A stretch of 64,000 bases of DNA. It comes from Paenibacillus sp. LS1. GTDB lineage: Bacteria > Bacillota > Bacilli > Paenibacillales > Paenibacillaceae. The stretch covers positions 434,001 through 498,000 of the forward strand of contig NZ_JAPDOE010000001.1 in NCBI RefSeq assembly GCF_026013365.1, given 5' to 3'. The number at the start of each line of letters is the position of its first letter. Position 1 is the stretch's first letter. The notes below the pieces were generated by a model. The model did no database searches. It saw only the letters and a list, made by a program, of their open reading frames with translations, and was not told the origin of the DNA. Of the stretch, positions 1 to 9,570 are shown one piece after another. A program made the position numbers and the translations under genes.

Positions 1-1326
1 GGCCTCATACGTGGACACATTACCTCGCCACCAGCCAAACACGTGCAGACCCGCTTCATTCTCCACCCAATCAAACCATGTAGAAAGTTGCTTGTTCAAA
101 AGTTTGAGTAACAGATCGAATTTGCGACTGTATAATCGATTCATCCTGCGCAGATGACGCTCATATTGACCGCTTGTCATGAATGCAGCTAATGCCCGTT
201 GTTCGATCAGGTTGACGGGTCTTGGCTCGTATAATGCCTGTGCCTTTCTAAAGGTATCTGCCAAGGTAGGTGGAAGAACCACAAAACCAAGTCGTACTTC
301 AAAAGGCAAGGTTTTCGTAAAGCTGCCCAGGTAGATTACACGTCCTGCTTTATCAAGTGTTTTCAGCGGTTCAACATGCATTCCGCGATATCGGAATTCA
401 CTATCATAGTCATCCTCGACAATCATGGCATCATGACGATGTGCCCAGTCCAGCAAGGTTTGTCTGCGTTCAAGGCTGAGCATTTCGCCAGTGGGAAACT
501 GTCGTGACGGCGTGACAAACAACATACGCGCTTCCCAGTCTTGGGGCACAACACCCTGACCATCTAGATTGGCTTCAATCAACTTTGCACCCGCAGCCAA
601 AATGGCTTTAGAAATCCCGACATAACAAGGGCTTTCCGTCACGACATGATCCCCAGGATCTGCAAGTAATTGAGTGAGAAGAGCTATAGCTTGCATGGAG
701 CCTGCAGTCACTGCAATATGATGCGGATCGACTTGAATTCCCCGCATTCTTCGAAGGTAGGCGGCAATGGCTTCTCTCAATCTCGGATCCCCGGTTGAAC
801 TAACCATCGCAGAGGTTGTTTCCAGGTGATGCTCACGCTGCCGTATCTCTGCATACAATCGATTATTCCATTCATCGTAAGGGAATTTGGATAAATCAGG
901 TTGGTATTTGCTAAAGTCGATCACTTCGTCGCGATCCATTCTGGAATCATGTGTATGAGCATTGGCTGGTGCATTTCTTTGAATCGACTGCTGTTCAAAC
1001 TGCTGAATACGATTTCCCCAGGCTGATAAGTGATGGTTACAAGCTTTCACGGTGGACGAATCATTGCTTAAATCCAACTGATAAGCAACAAAGGTTCCTC
1101 TTCCATGCTCTGATTGAATGTAACCTTGAGCAGTCAACGTATCATAGACCTGATTCACGGTTCCTCTGGAAATGTGATACGTCGCGGCTAACTCTCTAGT
1201 CGAGGGTAACTTCTCACCATGCATAAGATTGCCTTCATGAATAGCATCACGAATGGCATGGTAGAGAGCCTTCATCTTGGTATATTTTCGGTTCAAATAT
1301 GAACTGTAAGCTACATGAAATTGCAT
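1..1326 (-). CDS. pdxR: PdxR-like MocR-family transcription regulator (3' end beyond window)
   Basis: The reverse strand is open from an ATG at 1326 (preceded by GGAGG) to base 1, giving 442 codons, so roughly the last 20-40 residues are missing. The N-terminal ~70 residues are a GntR winged helix (STRELAATYHISRGTVNQVY). The rest is a fold-type I aminotransferase-like domain with SFTKTL, whose Lys338 is the expected PLP-binding lysine, and the EDDYDSEF motif. In the MocR family this layout senses PLP. The gene is divergent from pdxS, the usual arrangement for PdxR, which activates PLP synthesis genes when PLP is low. The specific PdxR assignment rests on that neighbour; other MocR regulators look alike at this level. 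Confidence 0.85.
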   Translation of the reverse strand, partial: MQFHVAYSSYLNRKYTKMKALYHAIRDAIHEGNLMHGEKLPSTRELAATYHISRGTVNQVYDTLTAQGYIQSEHGRGTFVAYQLDLSNDSSTVKACNHHLSAWGNRIQQFEQQSIQRNAPANAHTHDSRMDRDEVIDFSKYQPDLSKFPYDEWNNRLYAEIRQREHHLETTSAMVSSTGDPRLREAIAAYLRRMRGIQVDPHHIAVTAGSMQAIALLTQLLADPGDHVVTESPCYVGISKAILAAGAKLIEANLDGQGVVPQDWEARMLFVTPSRQFPTGEMLSLERRQTLLDWAHRHDAMIVEDDYDSEFRYRGMHVEPLKTLDKAGRVIYLGSFTKTLPFEVRLGFVVLPPTLADTFRKAQALYEPRPVNLIEQRALAAFMTSGQYERHLRRMNRLYSRKFDLLLKLLNKQLSTWFDWVENEAGLHVFGWWRGNVSTYEA

Positions 1327-1476
1327 AGGACCTCCAGAGTTATAATTGAAGTGGTACAATAAAAACCGAAAATATTGGATCTTTTTATATGACCATTCTC
1401 ATTTTATACTAAATCATAGATTAGAGCGATGCCTTTATTGAAAACCACCCAAAAGTTACTTAGGAGGACTACAATC
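1327..1476. promoter_or_regulatory. pdxR-pdxS divergent control region
   Basis: This 150-bp AT-rich spacer separates the divergent regulator and pdxS. A TATACT at 1405-1410 could be the pdxS -10 box. No good -35 lies 16-18 bp upstream of it, as expected if a MocR activator is needed; a TTGGAT is at 1375-1380, too far away. The pdxS ribosome site is GGAGG at 1463-1467. No clear direct repeats for PdxR binding were identified by eye. Confidence 0.4.
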
Positions 1477-2358
1477 ATGCAAACAGGTACAGATCGTGTA
1501 AAAAGAGGAATGGCTGAGATGCAAAAAGGTGGCGTCATCATGGACGTTATGAATGCAGAGCAAGCTAAGATCGCTGAGGCGGCAGGGGCAACAGCTGTTA
1601 TGGCTCTTGAACGGGTACCTTCCGATATTCGCGCAGCCGGCGGTGTAGCTCGTATGGCAGATCCAACCATCGTTGAAGAGGTTATGAAGGTTGTATCTAT
1701 TCCAGTTATGGCTAAAGCACGTATCGGTCATTACATAGAAGCCAAAGTGCTTGAATCCCTAGGTGTGGACTATCTCGATGAAAGTGAAGTTCTTACGCCT
1801 GCAGACGAAGTGTTCCATATTGATAAACATGAGTTCACTGTACCATTTGTATGTGGAGCGAAAGATTTGGGAGAGGCTCTTCGCCGTATTGGTGAGGGAG
1901 CATCGATGATTCGTACAAAAGGTGAGCCTGGAACGGGTAACATTGTTGAGGCAGTTCGTCATATGCGTCTAATTAACAGCCAGCTCCGTAAAGTGCAAAA
2001 CATGTCCAAGGACGAGCTGTACGCTGAAGCAAAAAACCTGGGTGTAGCTTATGAGCTACTGCGCGAAGTACATGAAAATGGAAAACTTCCTGTCGTTAAC
2101 TTTGCAGCAGGCGGTGTAGCTACACCAGCAGACGCAGCACTAATGATGCACCTGGGAGCAGATGGTGTGTTTGTAGGATCAGGTATTTTCAAATCAGATA
2201 GCCCGGAGAAATTCGCTCGTGCAATCGTTGAAGCGACTACACATTACACGGATTACAAATTGATTGCCGAAGTATCCAAAAACTTGGGTGCCCCTATGAA
2301 AGGGATCGAAATTTCTAAATTGGCTCCAGAAGAGCGCATGTCCAACCGCGGTTGGTAA
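1477..2358 (+). CDS. pdxS: pyridoxal 5'-phosphate synthase, lyase subunit PdxS
   Basis: This 293-residue protein matches the usual PdxS length. PdxS condenses ribose 5-phosphate, glyceraldehyde 3-phosphate and ammonia to PLP, with ammonia supplied by the glutaminase PdxT. The (beta/alpha)8 enzyme shows Lys80 in VMAKARIGH and Lys148 in [10 protein letters not shown], the two lysines that carry the reaction intermediates, plus Asp23. The start at 1477 was chosen because of GGAGG 10 bp upstream; an in-frame codon at 1429 has no such site. A terminator follows at once and no pdxT is next to it, which is unusual because pdxS and pdxT are normally adjacent. PdxT must come from elsewhere in the genome. 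Confidence 0.97.
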   Translation: MQTGTDRVKRGMAEMQKGGVIMDVMNAEQAKIAEAAGATAVMALERVPSDIRAAGGVARMADPTIVEEVMKVVSIPVMAKARIGHYIEAKVLESLGVDYLDESEVLTPADEVFHIDKHEFTVPFVCGAKDLGEALRRIGEGASMIRTKGEPGTGNIVEAVRHMRLINSQLRKVQNMSKDELYAEAKNLGVAYELLREVHENGKLPVVNFAAGGVATPADAALMMHLGADGVFVGSGIFKSDSPEKFARAIVEATTHYTDYKLIAEVSKNLGAPMKGIEISKLAPEERMSNRGW

Positions 2359-2409
2359 GGGGAATAGAACATCGGTTTGAGAATACATGGAATATGAATG
2401 ATATCGAGC

Positions 2410-2447
2410 AAAGCCGATCAATGGATACAAATTGATCGGCTTTTTTG
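2410..2447 (+). terminator. terminator after pdxS
   Basis: The inverted repeat AAAGCCGATCAA / TTGATCGGCTTT with a short loop is followed by a run of T. It closes the pdxS transcript and separates it from the iron-uptake lipoprotein. Confidence 0.85.
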
Positions 2448-2507
2448 GTTATTCTTGACGAAAGCAAAAGCAAAGACGAAGAGGGGAATGTCCATTTTTT
2501 CATCAAT

Positions 2508-2528
2508 TGAGAATGATTATAATTATCA
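2508..2528. promoter_or_regulatory. Fur box upstream of siderophore-binding lipoprotein
   Basis: Two overlapping 7-1-7 Fur motifs are offset by 6 bp: 2508-2522 matches TGATAATNATTATCA at 13 of 15 positions, and 2514-2528 (TGATTATAATTATCA) at 14 of 15. This overlap is the known layout for two Fur dimers on Bacillus operators. It predicts iron repression of the gene starting at 2621. Confidence 0.85.
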
Positions 2529-2620
2529 TTTACGAGATTCGACATTTACTGTATACTGACAATAACTATTTTACATAATGCATAAATAGAAAATTAAGAA
2601 TCGAAAAGGGAGAGAATTAA

Positions 2621-3691
2621 ATGTCTACACGCTTTAAAAAAGGAATGTTATTTTGTTTTATTGCTGCTCTTGTTTTTGTACTTGCAGCATGCTCCAGTAA
2701 TAATGGCGGAACCGATGAGGCAAATAATAGCTCACAGGAAGCAACGAATAATGTTGCAACAGATGAGGAGACATCGGATGCAAATGCTTCGGGTGCTGCT
2801 CAAACCGCATATCCATTAACCGTTTCAAACTATACGACTCAAAATGGGACATGGGTCGCTAAAGAACAAACTTTTGATAAGGTACCTGAACGGGTTGTTG
2901 CCAATACACAAGGTGCGGCTGAATTAATGATCCGTCTTGGTTTGACTGACAAAATTGTTGGAGTTGCAGCGCTTTTCGGTAGTGTACCTGACGATATCGC
3001 TGATGAATTCAAAAAAATTCCTGTGTTGGCTGAAGGCTATGTCGGTAAGGAAGTGACCATAGGCGCTTCGCCTGACCTGGTTGTGGGGCGTGGTGGATTG
3101 TTTGAGGATGCTGATTGGGGCGTTGGAACAGTAAGCAGCTTAAATGATATGGGGATTAAAACGTACGTGCAAAGCACCAGTGTTCCTGATGCATCGTTAG
3201 ATAGTCTGTATCAGGACATTACTGAATTAGGTGAGATATTCAACGTACAGGCGAACGCAGCGGCATATATTGAGACGCTTAAAGCTCGCGAGACTGCGTT
3301 GTCGGCCCGAGCTAGCGCTGAAACGATCAACTATGCATCTTTTTCAGATAATGGTGATGGAACGATTGGAATTTATAACGGAAATGGTGATACGTTTATT
3401 GAAAGTGCAATGTCATTAATCAATATGCATAATATGCTGATTAATGAAACCGGCACACTCAGTCTGGAGAAACTAATCGAGATTAATCCGGATGCCATGA
3501 TTATTTCTAGGTATGCTGGTGGTATTGATCCAGAAGAAACGATTGAAAAGCTGTTAGCCAACAAGCAGGTACAGAACATTAACGCAGTTAAAAACAAGAA
3601 AATCTACATTATTGATTTCAACAACTTCTGGGGTTACGGAGATTCCATCTTCACAGGTGTAGAAGGACTCGCCGATGATCTCGGGTTGTAA
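2621..3691 (+). CDS. iron-siderophore ABC transporter substrate-binding lipoprotein
   Basis: The 356-residue protein has a lipoprotein signal ending LAAC, with Cys24 as the lipidated residue, then an acidic Ser/Asn-rich linker and a FecB/FepB-type helical-backbone binding fold. It should capture a ferric siderophore outside the membrane for an ABC importer. Typical signs are ERVVANTQGAAELMIRLGL at the start of lobe 1 and a C-terminal segment about naming the residues where the next helix begins (KNKKIYIID). No permease or ATPase gene is adjacent, so its partners are encoded elsewhere or shared. The ribosome site GGGAGAG lies 5-10 bp before ATG 2621. The Fur box upstream supports an iron role; the substrate is unknown. 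Confidence 0.88.
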   Translation: MSTRFKKGMLFCFIAALVFVLAACSSNNGGTDEANNSSQEATNNVATDEETSDANASGAAQTAYPLTVSNYTTQNGTWVAKEQTFDKVPERVVANTQGAAELMIRLGLTDKIVGVAALFGSVPDDIADEFKKIPVLAEGYVGKEVTIGASPDLVVGRGGLFEDADWGVGTVSSLNDMGIKTYVQSTSVPDASLDSLYQDITELGEIFNVQANAAAYIETLKARETALSARASAETINYASFSDNGDGTIGIYNGNGDTFIESAMSLINMHNMLINETGTLSLEKLIEINPDAMIISRYAGGIDPEETIEKLLANKQVQNINAVKNKKIYIIDFNNFWGYGDSIFTGVEGLADDLGL

Positions 3692-3721
3692 TGAAGCCAA
3701 GAACAAAAACATAGTACCATT

Positions 3722-3749
3722 AAAAGTCGCTATTTTAGCGGCTTTTTTT
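3722..3749 (+). terminator. terminator, copy 1 of a repeated hairpin
   Basis: The stem AAAAGTCGCTA / TAGCGGCTTTT (one G-T pair) with a TTT loop runs into seven T. Nearly the same hairpin stands at 25674, 38904 and 40311, and half a copy at 41931. It ends the siderophore-binding gene. Confidence 0.9.
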
Positions 3750-3839
3750 GGTTATCAGGGACCTAATTTCTGTTTCAAGCTGTTCCCGGTCAGCCCGCTG
3801 AATGATAATGAGTTTCTGAACACGCTATCTTAATACAAC

Positions 3840-3884
3840 TTGACTTGTGAATGTATTATCATTATAGTGTGAATCAGTTCACAC
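3840..3884 (+). promoter_or_regulatory. promoter and TetR-type operator for 3905
   Basis: A sigma-A-like promoter TTGACT (3840-3845), 17-bp spacer, TATAGT (3863-3868) is followed by a perfect inverted repeat GTGTGAA-TCAG-TTCACAC at 3867-3884 that overlaps the end of the -10 box. The position fits autorepression by the TetR-family protein encoded just downstream. Confidence 0.65.
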
Positions 3885-3904
3885 TTCACATTAAGGAGTA
3901 GTCT

Positions 3905-4564
3905 ATGCCAAAAAATACTTTCTTTCGTTTAGATGAGGCAAGGCGCGAGGAAATATCGAATAGCGCTATGCAGCTTTTTGTTAATAGCCTTTACGAGGAT
4001 ATATCTATGAAGATGGTTTTGGATAGTTTGTCCATGCACCCCGGAACATTTTATCGGTATTTTGAAGACAAAGATGACCTATATTGTCACTTAATACGTA
4101 ATGTGACCCAGAAAAGAGCTGCATATTTTAATAACAGTAATGAAGATTCCCTTTACAGCTATTTCCTTACTGGCTTATTTGGTAACGTTAATGGCATGGT
4201 GACCGAGCCACTGAATGAGTTGGAAATCAAACTAACTAAAACATTTTCATATATTCCTGAGGACATTTTACTGAAAGTATATGTGAATGTGTTAAAGGGC
4301 GAGTCATTCCCCATGATCAAGGACATTTTACGCCGAATGAGGGTTGATGGATATCTAAGGCCTGATGTTGACGACGATCTGATTTCTTTTATGTTTGAGT
4401 CAATGCAGCTTAATTTAATCTTGTTTTTTAGGGAATTCGATATTAAGGACTCTAAGCTGCAACATAAGATCAGCAAGTACTTTGCTGAATTTATGGGTCA
4501 TGGGCTGCTTGAAGATCATAAATATTCTGAAATGGTTAGCGATCTCAAGGGGGAAAGAAAATGA
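3905..4564 (+). CDS. TetR/AcrR-family regulator
   Basis: The 219-residue protein has an N-terminal TetR helix-turn-helix at about residues 10-55 with the family signature GTFYRYFEDKDDLY. The C-terminal ligand-binding helices are not assignable to a subgroup. Its stop overlaps the start of the next gene by ATGA, so the two are translationally coupled and the regulator probably controls the hydrolase and itself through the palindrome at 3867-3884. The ligand is unknown. Confidence 0.88.
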   Translation: MPKNTFFRLDEARREEISNSAMQLFVNSLYEDISMKMVLDSLSMHPGTFYRYFEDKDDLYCHLIRNVTQKRAAYFNNSNEDSLYSYFLTGLFGNVNGMVTEPLNELEIKLTKTFSYIPEDILLKVYVNVLKGESFPMIKDILRRMRVDGYLRPDVDDDLISFMFESMQLNLILFFREFDIKDSKLQHKISKYFAEFMGHGLLEDHKYSEMVSDLKGERK

Positions 4565-5697
4565 AAACCTATGACGTATTTCCAGAACCAATTGGCGGCT
4601 ATACTGTCGGTCGAACCCAGATGGATTTTGAGTACACGGCATCAGATTACTCAAAAAGAGAACTGACCGCTTTTGTGTACTATCCGTCTGACAGTAGCGA
4701 AGGTAAGACTACATCAACGTACATGTTTCCTGAAGTCTACGGGATGTTTAATGAGCAGCCACTTGTCACTGCATTGAAGGATGTTTTCTCTATAGATATC
4801 AAGACCCAGTGTTATGACGACCTTGCTCTCTCTGGGAAGCAAAAGCGCTATCCGGTGTTATTCTATGTTTGCGGTGGGGGTGGTTCTCCAGAATGGGGTA
4901 CAGTGCTCTGTACAGACTTGGCAAGCATGGGGTATGTTGTGGTAAGCATCGGCCATCAGAATAGCACGATGTATAAACGTAAAGATGGGCGCCTGTTTAA
5001 TGTATCCAAGGATTTTTCGGATGTCATTACAGCGTTTGGTGAAGATCCGGAGATGCTGGCGTTGGCTGGTAAGATGGAGATGCGTCCTGACGATGAAACT
5101 GCCATTGAGATGTGCCGTAACGTGCTTGCACTACCGATACTTTCCAAGATAACAGAGTATAGTGAATTACAGGCAGAAGATGTGAGGTATGTAGCCGATT
5201 ATCTTTACAAACTGGACTCTGGAGAGCTGAATTCCATCTTTAAGGGTAGATTACTGCTTGACATCGGCATGGGTATAGTCGGACATTCTTATGGAGGGCC
5301 TACGACGGCGATGGTTTGCCGGGATGACGACCGGTTCGCCTGCGGGATTGGCTTGGATAGCAGTGCGTTTGGACTTCTTGACAGCGATCTTAAGAAACCC
5401 TTCTTGTTCCTGTTTTGTGAACCTAACTATAATATGAATGCGGTTATTGGCGCTAACAATAGCATGGAAACCTATTATTTCTCAGTTGATCGTGTTGCAC
5501 ATTTGGATTACTGTGACATTGTGTTTACCAGTGTTAATGAGGAACTCAGAGGTGAACGGGATGCTATGGAGATGCGAAATCTTGTTACAAACTATGCGAA
5601 GAACTTTTTTGATCATTACATACTGCAGAAGGCAACAAGTGTGGAAAGTCTGGCATACGATGGTGTGGAATTGATCAATAAGACCAGCAAAAATTGA
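4561..5697 (+). CDS. platelet-activating-factor acetylhydrolase-like alpha/beta hydrolase
   Basis: This 378-residue cytosolic serine hydrolase resembles the PAF-acetylhydrolase/dienelactone-hydrolase group. The nucleophile elbow is GHSYGG with Ser243, the acid is probably Asp266 in GIGLDS, and the base His314 in RVAHLDY, in the order and spacing of the family. No signal peptide is visible. It overlaps the TetR gene by 4 bp and is followed by a terminator, so the operon has two genes. Substrate probably a short acyl ester or similar xenobiotic; this is inference from the family. Confidence 0.8.
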   Translation: MKTYDVFPEPIGGYTVGRTQMDFEYTASDYSKRELTAFVYYPSDSSEGKTTSTYMFPEVYGMFNEQPLVTALKDVFSIDIKTQCYDDLALSGKQKRYPVLFYVCGGGGSPEWGTVLCTDLASMGYVVVSIGHQNSTMYKRKDGRLFNVSKDFSDVITAFGEDPEMLALAGKMEMRPDDETAIEMCRNVLALPILSKITEYSELQAEDVRYVADYLYKLDSGELNSIFKGRLLLDIGMGIVGHSYGGPTTAMVCRDDDRFACGIGLDSSAFGLLDSDLKKPFLFLFCEPNYNMNAVIGANNSMETYYFSVDRVAHLDYCDIVFTSVNEELRGERDAMEMRNLVTNYAKNFFDHYILQKATSVESLAYDGVELINKTSKN

Positions 5698-5765
5698 CAT
5701 AACCGAGAGGCTACTGATTAATATATGTAAATTAATGCATGTCCAAGAGCTAGCCGTACAGACGC

Positions 5766-5799
5766 AGAGCCGATAACCTATTACGCGGTTATCGGCTCT
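5766..5799 (+). terminator. terminator after the hydrolase
   Basis: A perfect 13-bp inverted repeat AGAGCCGATAACC / GGTTATCGGCTCT with an 8-nt loop lies between convergent genes. The T tract is poor on both strands, so it may act in either direction with low efficiency. Confidence 0.6.
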
Positions 5800-5840
5800 C
5801 TGATATTACAAATTGAAATCCTGGTTCCAATAACTGACGC

Positions 5841-6179
5841 TTATTCGGCCTTAGTCCCGCCAGTGTTTACTTCGCTTCCAGGCTCCATCAACATGATATG
5901 ACATTCCTTTTCGGCGGAAGGCTTGATCTCAACTCCCTTGGGAACAATGTACATCTCACCCTTAGAAATCTTCACTTGCCCATCACGAAAATCAATAATC
6001 ATTTCCCCTTCGAGCACGAAAAACAACTTATCGGTTTCTTCATGAACGTGCCACTCAAAATCTCCAGCAATCTTAACGATCTTAAATTGATAGTCATTCA
6101 TTTCACCAATGAGTTTCGGAGACCACAGATCGTTTAATTTTGAGAATTCCTCATTTAATTTAATAGCTTGATAGTGCAT
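5841..6179 (-). CDS. small cupin-domain protein
   Basis: A single-domain cupin of 112 residues with the metal-binding motif WHVHEETDKLFFVLEGE at about 45-65 (two His and Glu) and the second cupin motif near residues 75-95. ATG 6179 is preferred over ATG 6185 because AGGAGG ends 7 bp before it. Such mannose-6-phosphate-isomerase-like cupins bind a metal and a small ligand; no reaction can be assigned. It lies downstream of an AraC gene on the same strand, 80 bp away, and might be in the same transcript. Confidence 0.82.
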   Translation of the reverse strand: MHYQAIKLNEEFSKLNDLWSPKLIGEMNDYQFKIVKIAGDFEWHVHEETDKLFFVLEGEMIIDFRDGQVKISKGEMYIVPKGVEIKPSAEKECHIMLMEPGSEVNTGGTKAE

Positions 6180-6258
6180 CGTCATTCCTCCTGTGTATTA
6201 AGCCTTTATATTCAGTATACGGATTTAATTTTTGGTATAACATGGATGCCTGTTGAAA

Positions 6259-7086
6259 TCAGGATGGATTATTGATGAACTTCTGGCGATACTCCGTAGG
6301 AGAAATACCATTTTGTTTCTTGAACACTCTACTAAAATAGAAGGGATCAGCAATGCCAACGGTTTCAGCAATGTGTTGTACAGACGCGTCACTTGCAGAC
6401 AACATTTGTTGCGCCATGTTTATACGATATTTCAATATATAATCTGCTGGCCCCATGCCCGCATGTCTTCTAAATACATAAGAAATTCGATTACGATTCA
6501 CATTATATAGCTCTGCGAGCGATGTTACTGTCAGGCTTTGATCATAGTTTTCATGAATATGAGTAGAGACCCGTTCGAATAAAGCATCAGATTCATTACT
6601 ATTTTGCCGATGATCCACACATATTAATGCCTCATTCAGCACATCACGGAAGAGCATCTCGGTCTGAAACTTTGACATGCCTCCACGCTGATTATACACA
6701 TGCCAGAGTCTCGTAATTAGTTCGATCAGACGAGGGGATTGACCCGTTGATAATTCGAAATGCTGATGGGAAAAGCTTGATTCATCGAGATCTGAACTAC
6801 ATATTCGGTATAAAACAAGGATGTATTCCCAGTCGTTTTTATTAAACACGGTTTGGTCCAGTTTCATTTTCGCACCCCCGTGTACAACTTTTCCTGGTGA
6901 GAAGATATAGGGTGTACCATCAAATTGGAATTGAATCTTTCCTGTCAAAGGAAATACAAATCCAGGAAAAGAATCGGTAAAGTCGGCGTGGGGCACGCCT
7001 GGATTTCTAGCATATCGATATATTCCTTCTACTTGAAAAGGAATATGTGCAAAATGCGCTGCCAACTGATTCACATCTACTTTCAC
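6259..7086 (-). CDS. AraC-family regulator with N-terminal cupin-like sensor, Fur-controlled
   Basis: This 275-residue protein has a beta-rich N-terminal sensor half and a C-terminal AraC double helix-turn-helix (about 170-270) ending with the signature DPFYFSRVFKKQNGISPTEYR. It starts at GTG 7086, 8 bp after GAGGT. A perfect 7-1-7 Fur box at 7161-7175 stands in front, so expression should rise under iron limitation, as for siderophore-responsive AraC activators such as Btr in Bacillus. No uptake genes adjoin it except the cupin downstream; the siderophore binding lipoprotein lies 4 kb away. Confidence 0.85.
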   Translation of the reverse strand: MKVDVNQLAAHFAHIPFQVEGIYRYARNPGVPHADFTDSFPGFVFPLTGKIQFQFDGTPYIFSPGKVVHGGAKMKLDQTVFNKNDWEYILVLYRICSSDLDESSFSHQHFELSTGQSPRLIELITRLWHVYNQRGGMSKFQTEMLFRDVLNEALICVDHRQNSNESDALFERVSTHIHENYDQSLTVTSLAELYNVNRNRISYVFRRHAGMGPADYILKYRINMAQQMLSASDASVQHIAETVGIADPFYFSRVFKKQNGISPTEYRQKFINNPS

Positions 7087-7160
7087 ATTTCGTACCTCGT
7101 TTCAAAAGTGTTTGCTGGTCATGCTGAGATAAATCGCTGTATATCTTACTCCAACACTAT

Positions 7161-7175
7161 TGATAATCATTATCA
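7161..7175. promoter_or_regulatory. Fur box of the AraC regulator
   Basis: TGATAATCATTATCA is a perfect 7-1-7 inverted repeat and matches the Fur consensus at every position. It lies 75 bp upstream of GTG 7086 on the reverse strand. The rest of the 340-bp spacer 7087-7426 shows no other recognisable element besides the AAAGGAGG ribosome site at 7415-7422 for the next gene. Confidence 0.9.
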
Positions 7176-7426
7176 CTGTCAATATATAAAATGAAAAATG
7201 ATGCTTTTGGCTACGCTCAAACCAGCATTAAACGGTTCCATGCCGGGTAAGCGAACCAACATGGCGAATGCGCAAGCACTTTGTAAACTATGGGCAATGA
7301 GGTCCATCTCGTGTTAATATGTGCACTAACTAATTCAATAACAAGGTACTACGTATACAATAAACCCAGTTGGGGATTGGAGTATCGCTTCTTCGGTCAC
7401 CTTGACACTGGAGTAAAGGAGGCAGT

Positions 7427-8131
7427 ATGAGTAAATCGCTGATCATCGTTGTCCTGATAAGCAGTATGTTGATCGTTCAAGGTTGCGTGCCTGAAATGAG
7501 AAACGACTCCAGTGTGGAGGAAAAGGCCATGACTTCAGCAGATGAACAGCTGTTCAAGGCAGTAGAGGACAGCGATACTGAACGCATCGAACAAATGATT
7601 CAAGCAGGTGCCAATATCAATGCTCAAGATCAGAGTGGACGAACGGCTGCCATGATTGCAACCTACAACAATGATTTGGCATCAGCTACACTATTAATTG
7701 AAGCGGGTGCAGATGTGAATATACAGGACGATATGAAGAATAACCCGTTTCTGTATGCTGGAGCTGAAGGATACTTGGATATTTTGAAGCTGACAATTGA
7801 GGCGGGAGCGGACCCAGCGATAACGAATCGATATGGAGGGACAGCGCTTATTCCAGCTTCGGAGCATGGATATGTGGATGTAGTGAAAGAACTACTAACT
7901 CAAACTTCGGTGGATGTGAACCATGTTAATCAATTAGGATGGACAGCACTACTCGAAGCGATCATTCTTAACGATGGCAATGTACAGCAGCAGGAGACGA
8001 TACAATTACTCATTGAGCACGGAGCAGATGTCAACATACCGGATCGTGATGGGATATCACCGCTCAGTCATGCGAAGAATAAGGGCTTCAAGGAAATTGA
8101 AAAGATTTTGGTTGGGGCTGGTGCGAGGTAG
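7427..8131 (+). CDS. ankyrin-repeat lipoprotein
   Basis: The 234-residue protein has a lipoprotein signal with Cys20 in VQGC, a short linker, then about five ankyrin repeats from residue 38 to the end (repeated pattern of D-G-T-A, LL, AGADVN and similar). It should sit on the outer face of the membrane and mediate protein contacts. AAAGGAGG precedes the ATG by 4-5 bp. It is monocistronic with a hairpin after it. Partner unknown; secreted ankyrin lipoproteins are scattered in Paenibacillus and Bacillus relatives. Confidence 0.85.
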   Translation: MSKSLIIVVLISSMLIVQGCVPEMRNDSSVEEKAMTSADEQLFKAVEDSDTERIEQMIQAGANINAQDQSGRTAAMIATYNNDLASATLLIEAGADVNIQDDMKNNPFLYAGAEGYLDILKLTIEAGADPAITNRYGGTALIPASEHGYVDVVKELLTQTSVDVNHVNQLGWTALLEAIILNDGNVQQQETIQLLIEHGADVNIPDRDGISPLSHAKNKGFKEIEKILVGAGAR

Positions 8132-8216
8132 ATCACTGTTATATGGTCAAAGAAATACAAGTTAATGTTCAGTTTTCGGTGGGAATTGATGCCGGACCAG
8201 ATCATCGTATTACACA

Positions 8217-8243
8217 CAAAAGCCGCTATAATAGCGGCTTTTG
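8217..8243. terminator. perfect 12-bp hairpin between convergent genes
   Basis: CAAAAGCCGCTA-TAA-TAGCGGCTTTTG is a perfect palindrome with A and T tracts at either side, so it could end transcription from both sides. Its core GCCGCTA/TAGCGGC is close to the repeated terminator family found elsewhere in the window. Confidence 0.7.
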
Positions 8244-8322
8244 TAGTATAAAGAACCAAGTCTACATCCCAAGCAAGAACAGGATTAGAACTTACATTGT
8301 ATTTAATTGGATGATTATATAT

Positions 8323-9460
<1,138 letters not shown>

Positions 9461-9570
9461 AAATCCTAACGACGAATATAGGAGCGATAATAATACAATC
9501 CTATACGAAGATTAGGATTTTTTGTTTTTAGCTTTGGAGTACAATTTGAAGGTTGGAGGCTGGCTTTACC

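Noticed and set aside
951..1199. Forward reading frame of 82 codons
   Set aside because: It lies within the PdxR gene on the opposite strand, has no ribosome site and no recognisable motif.
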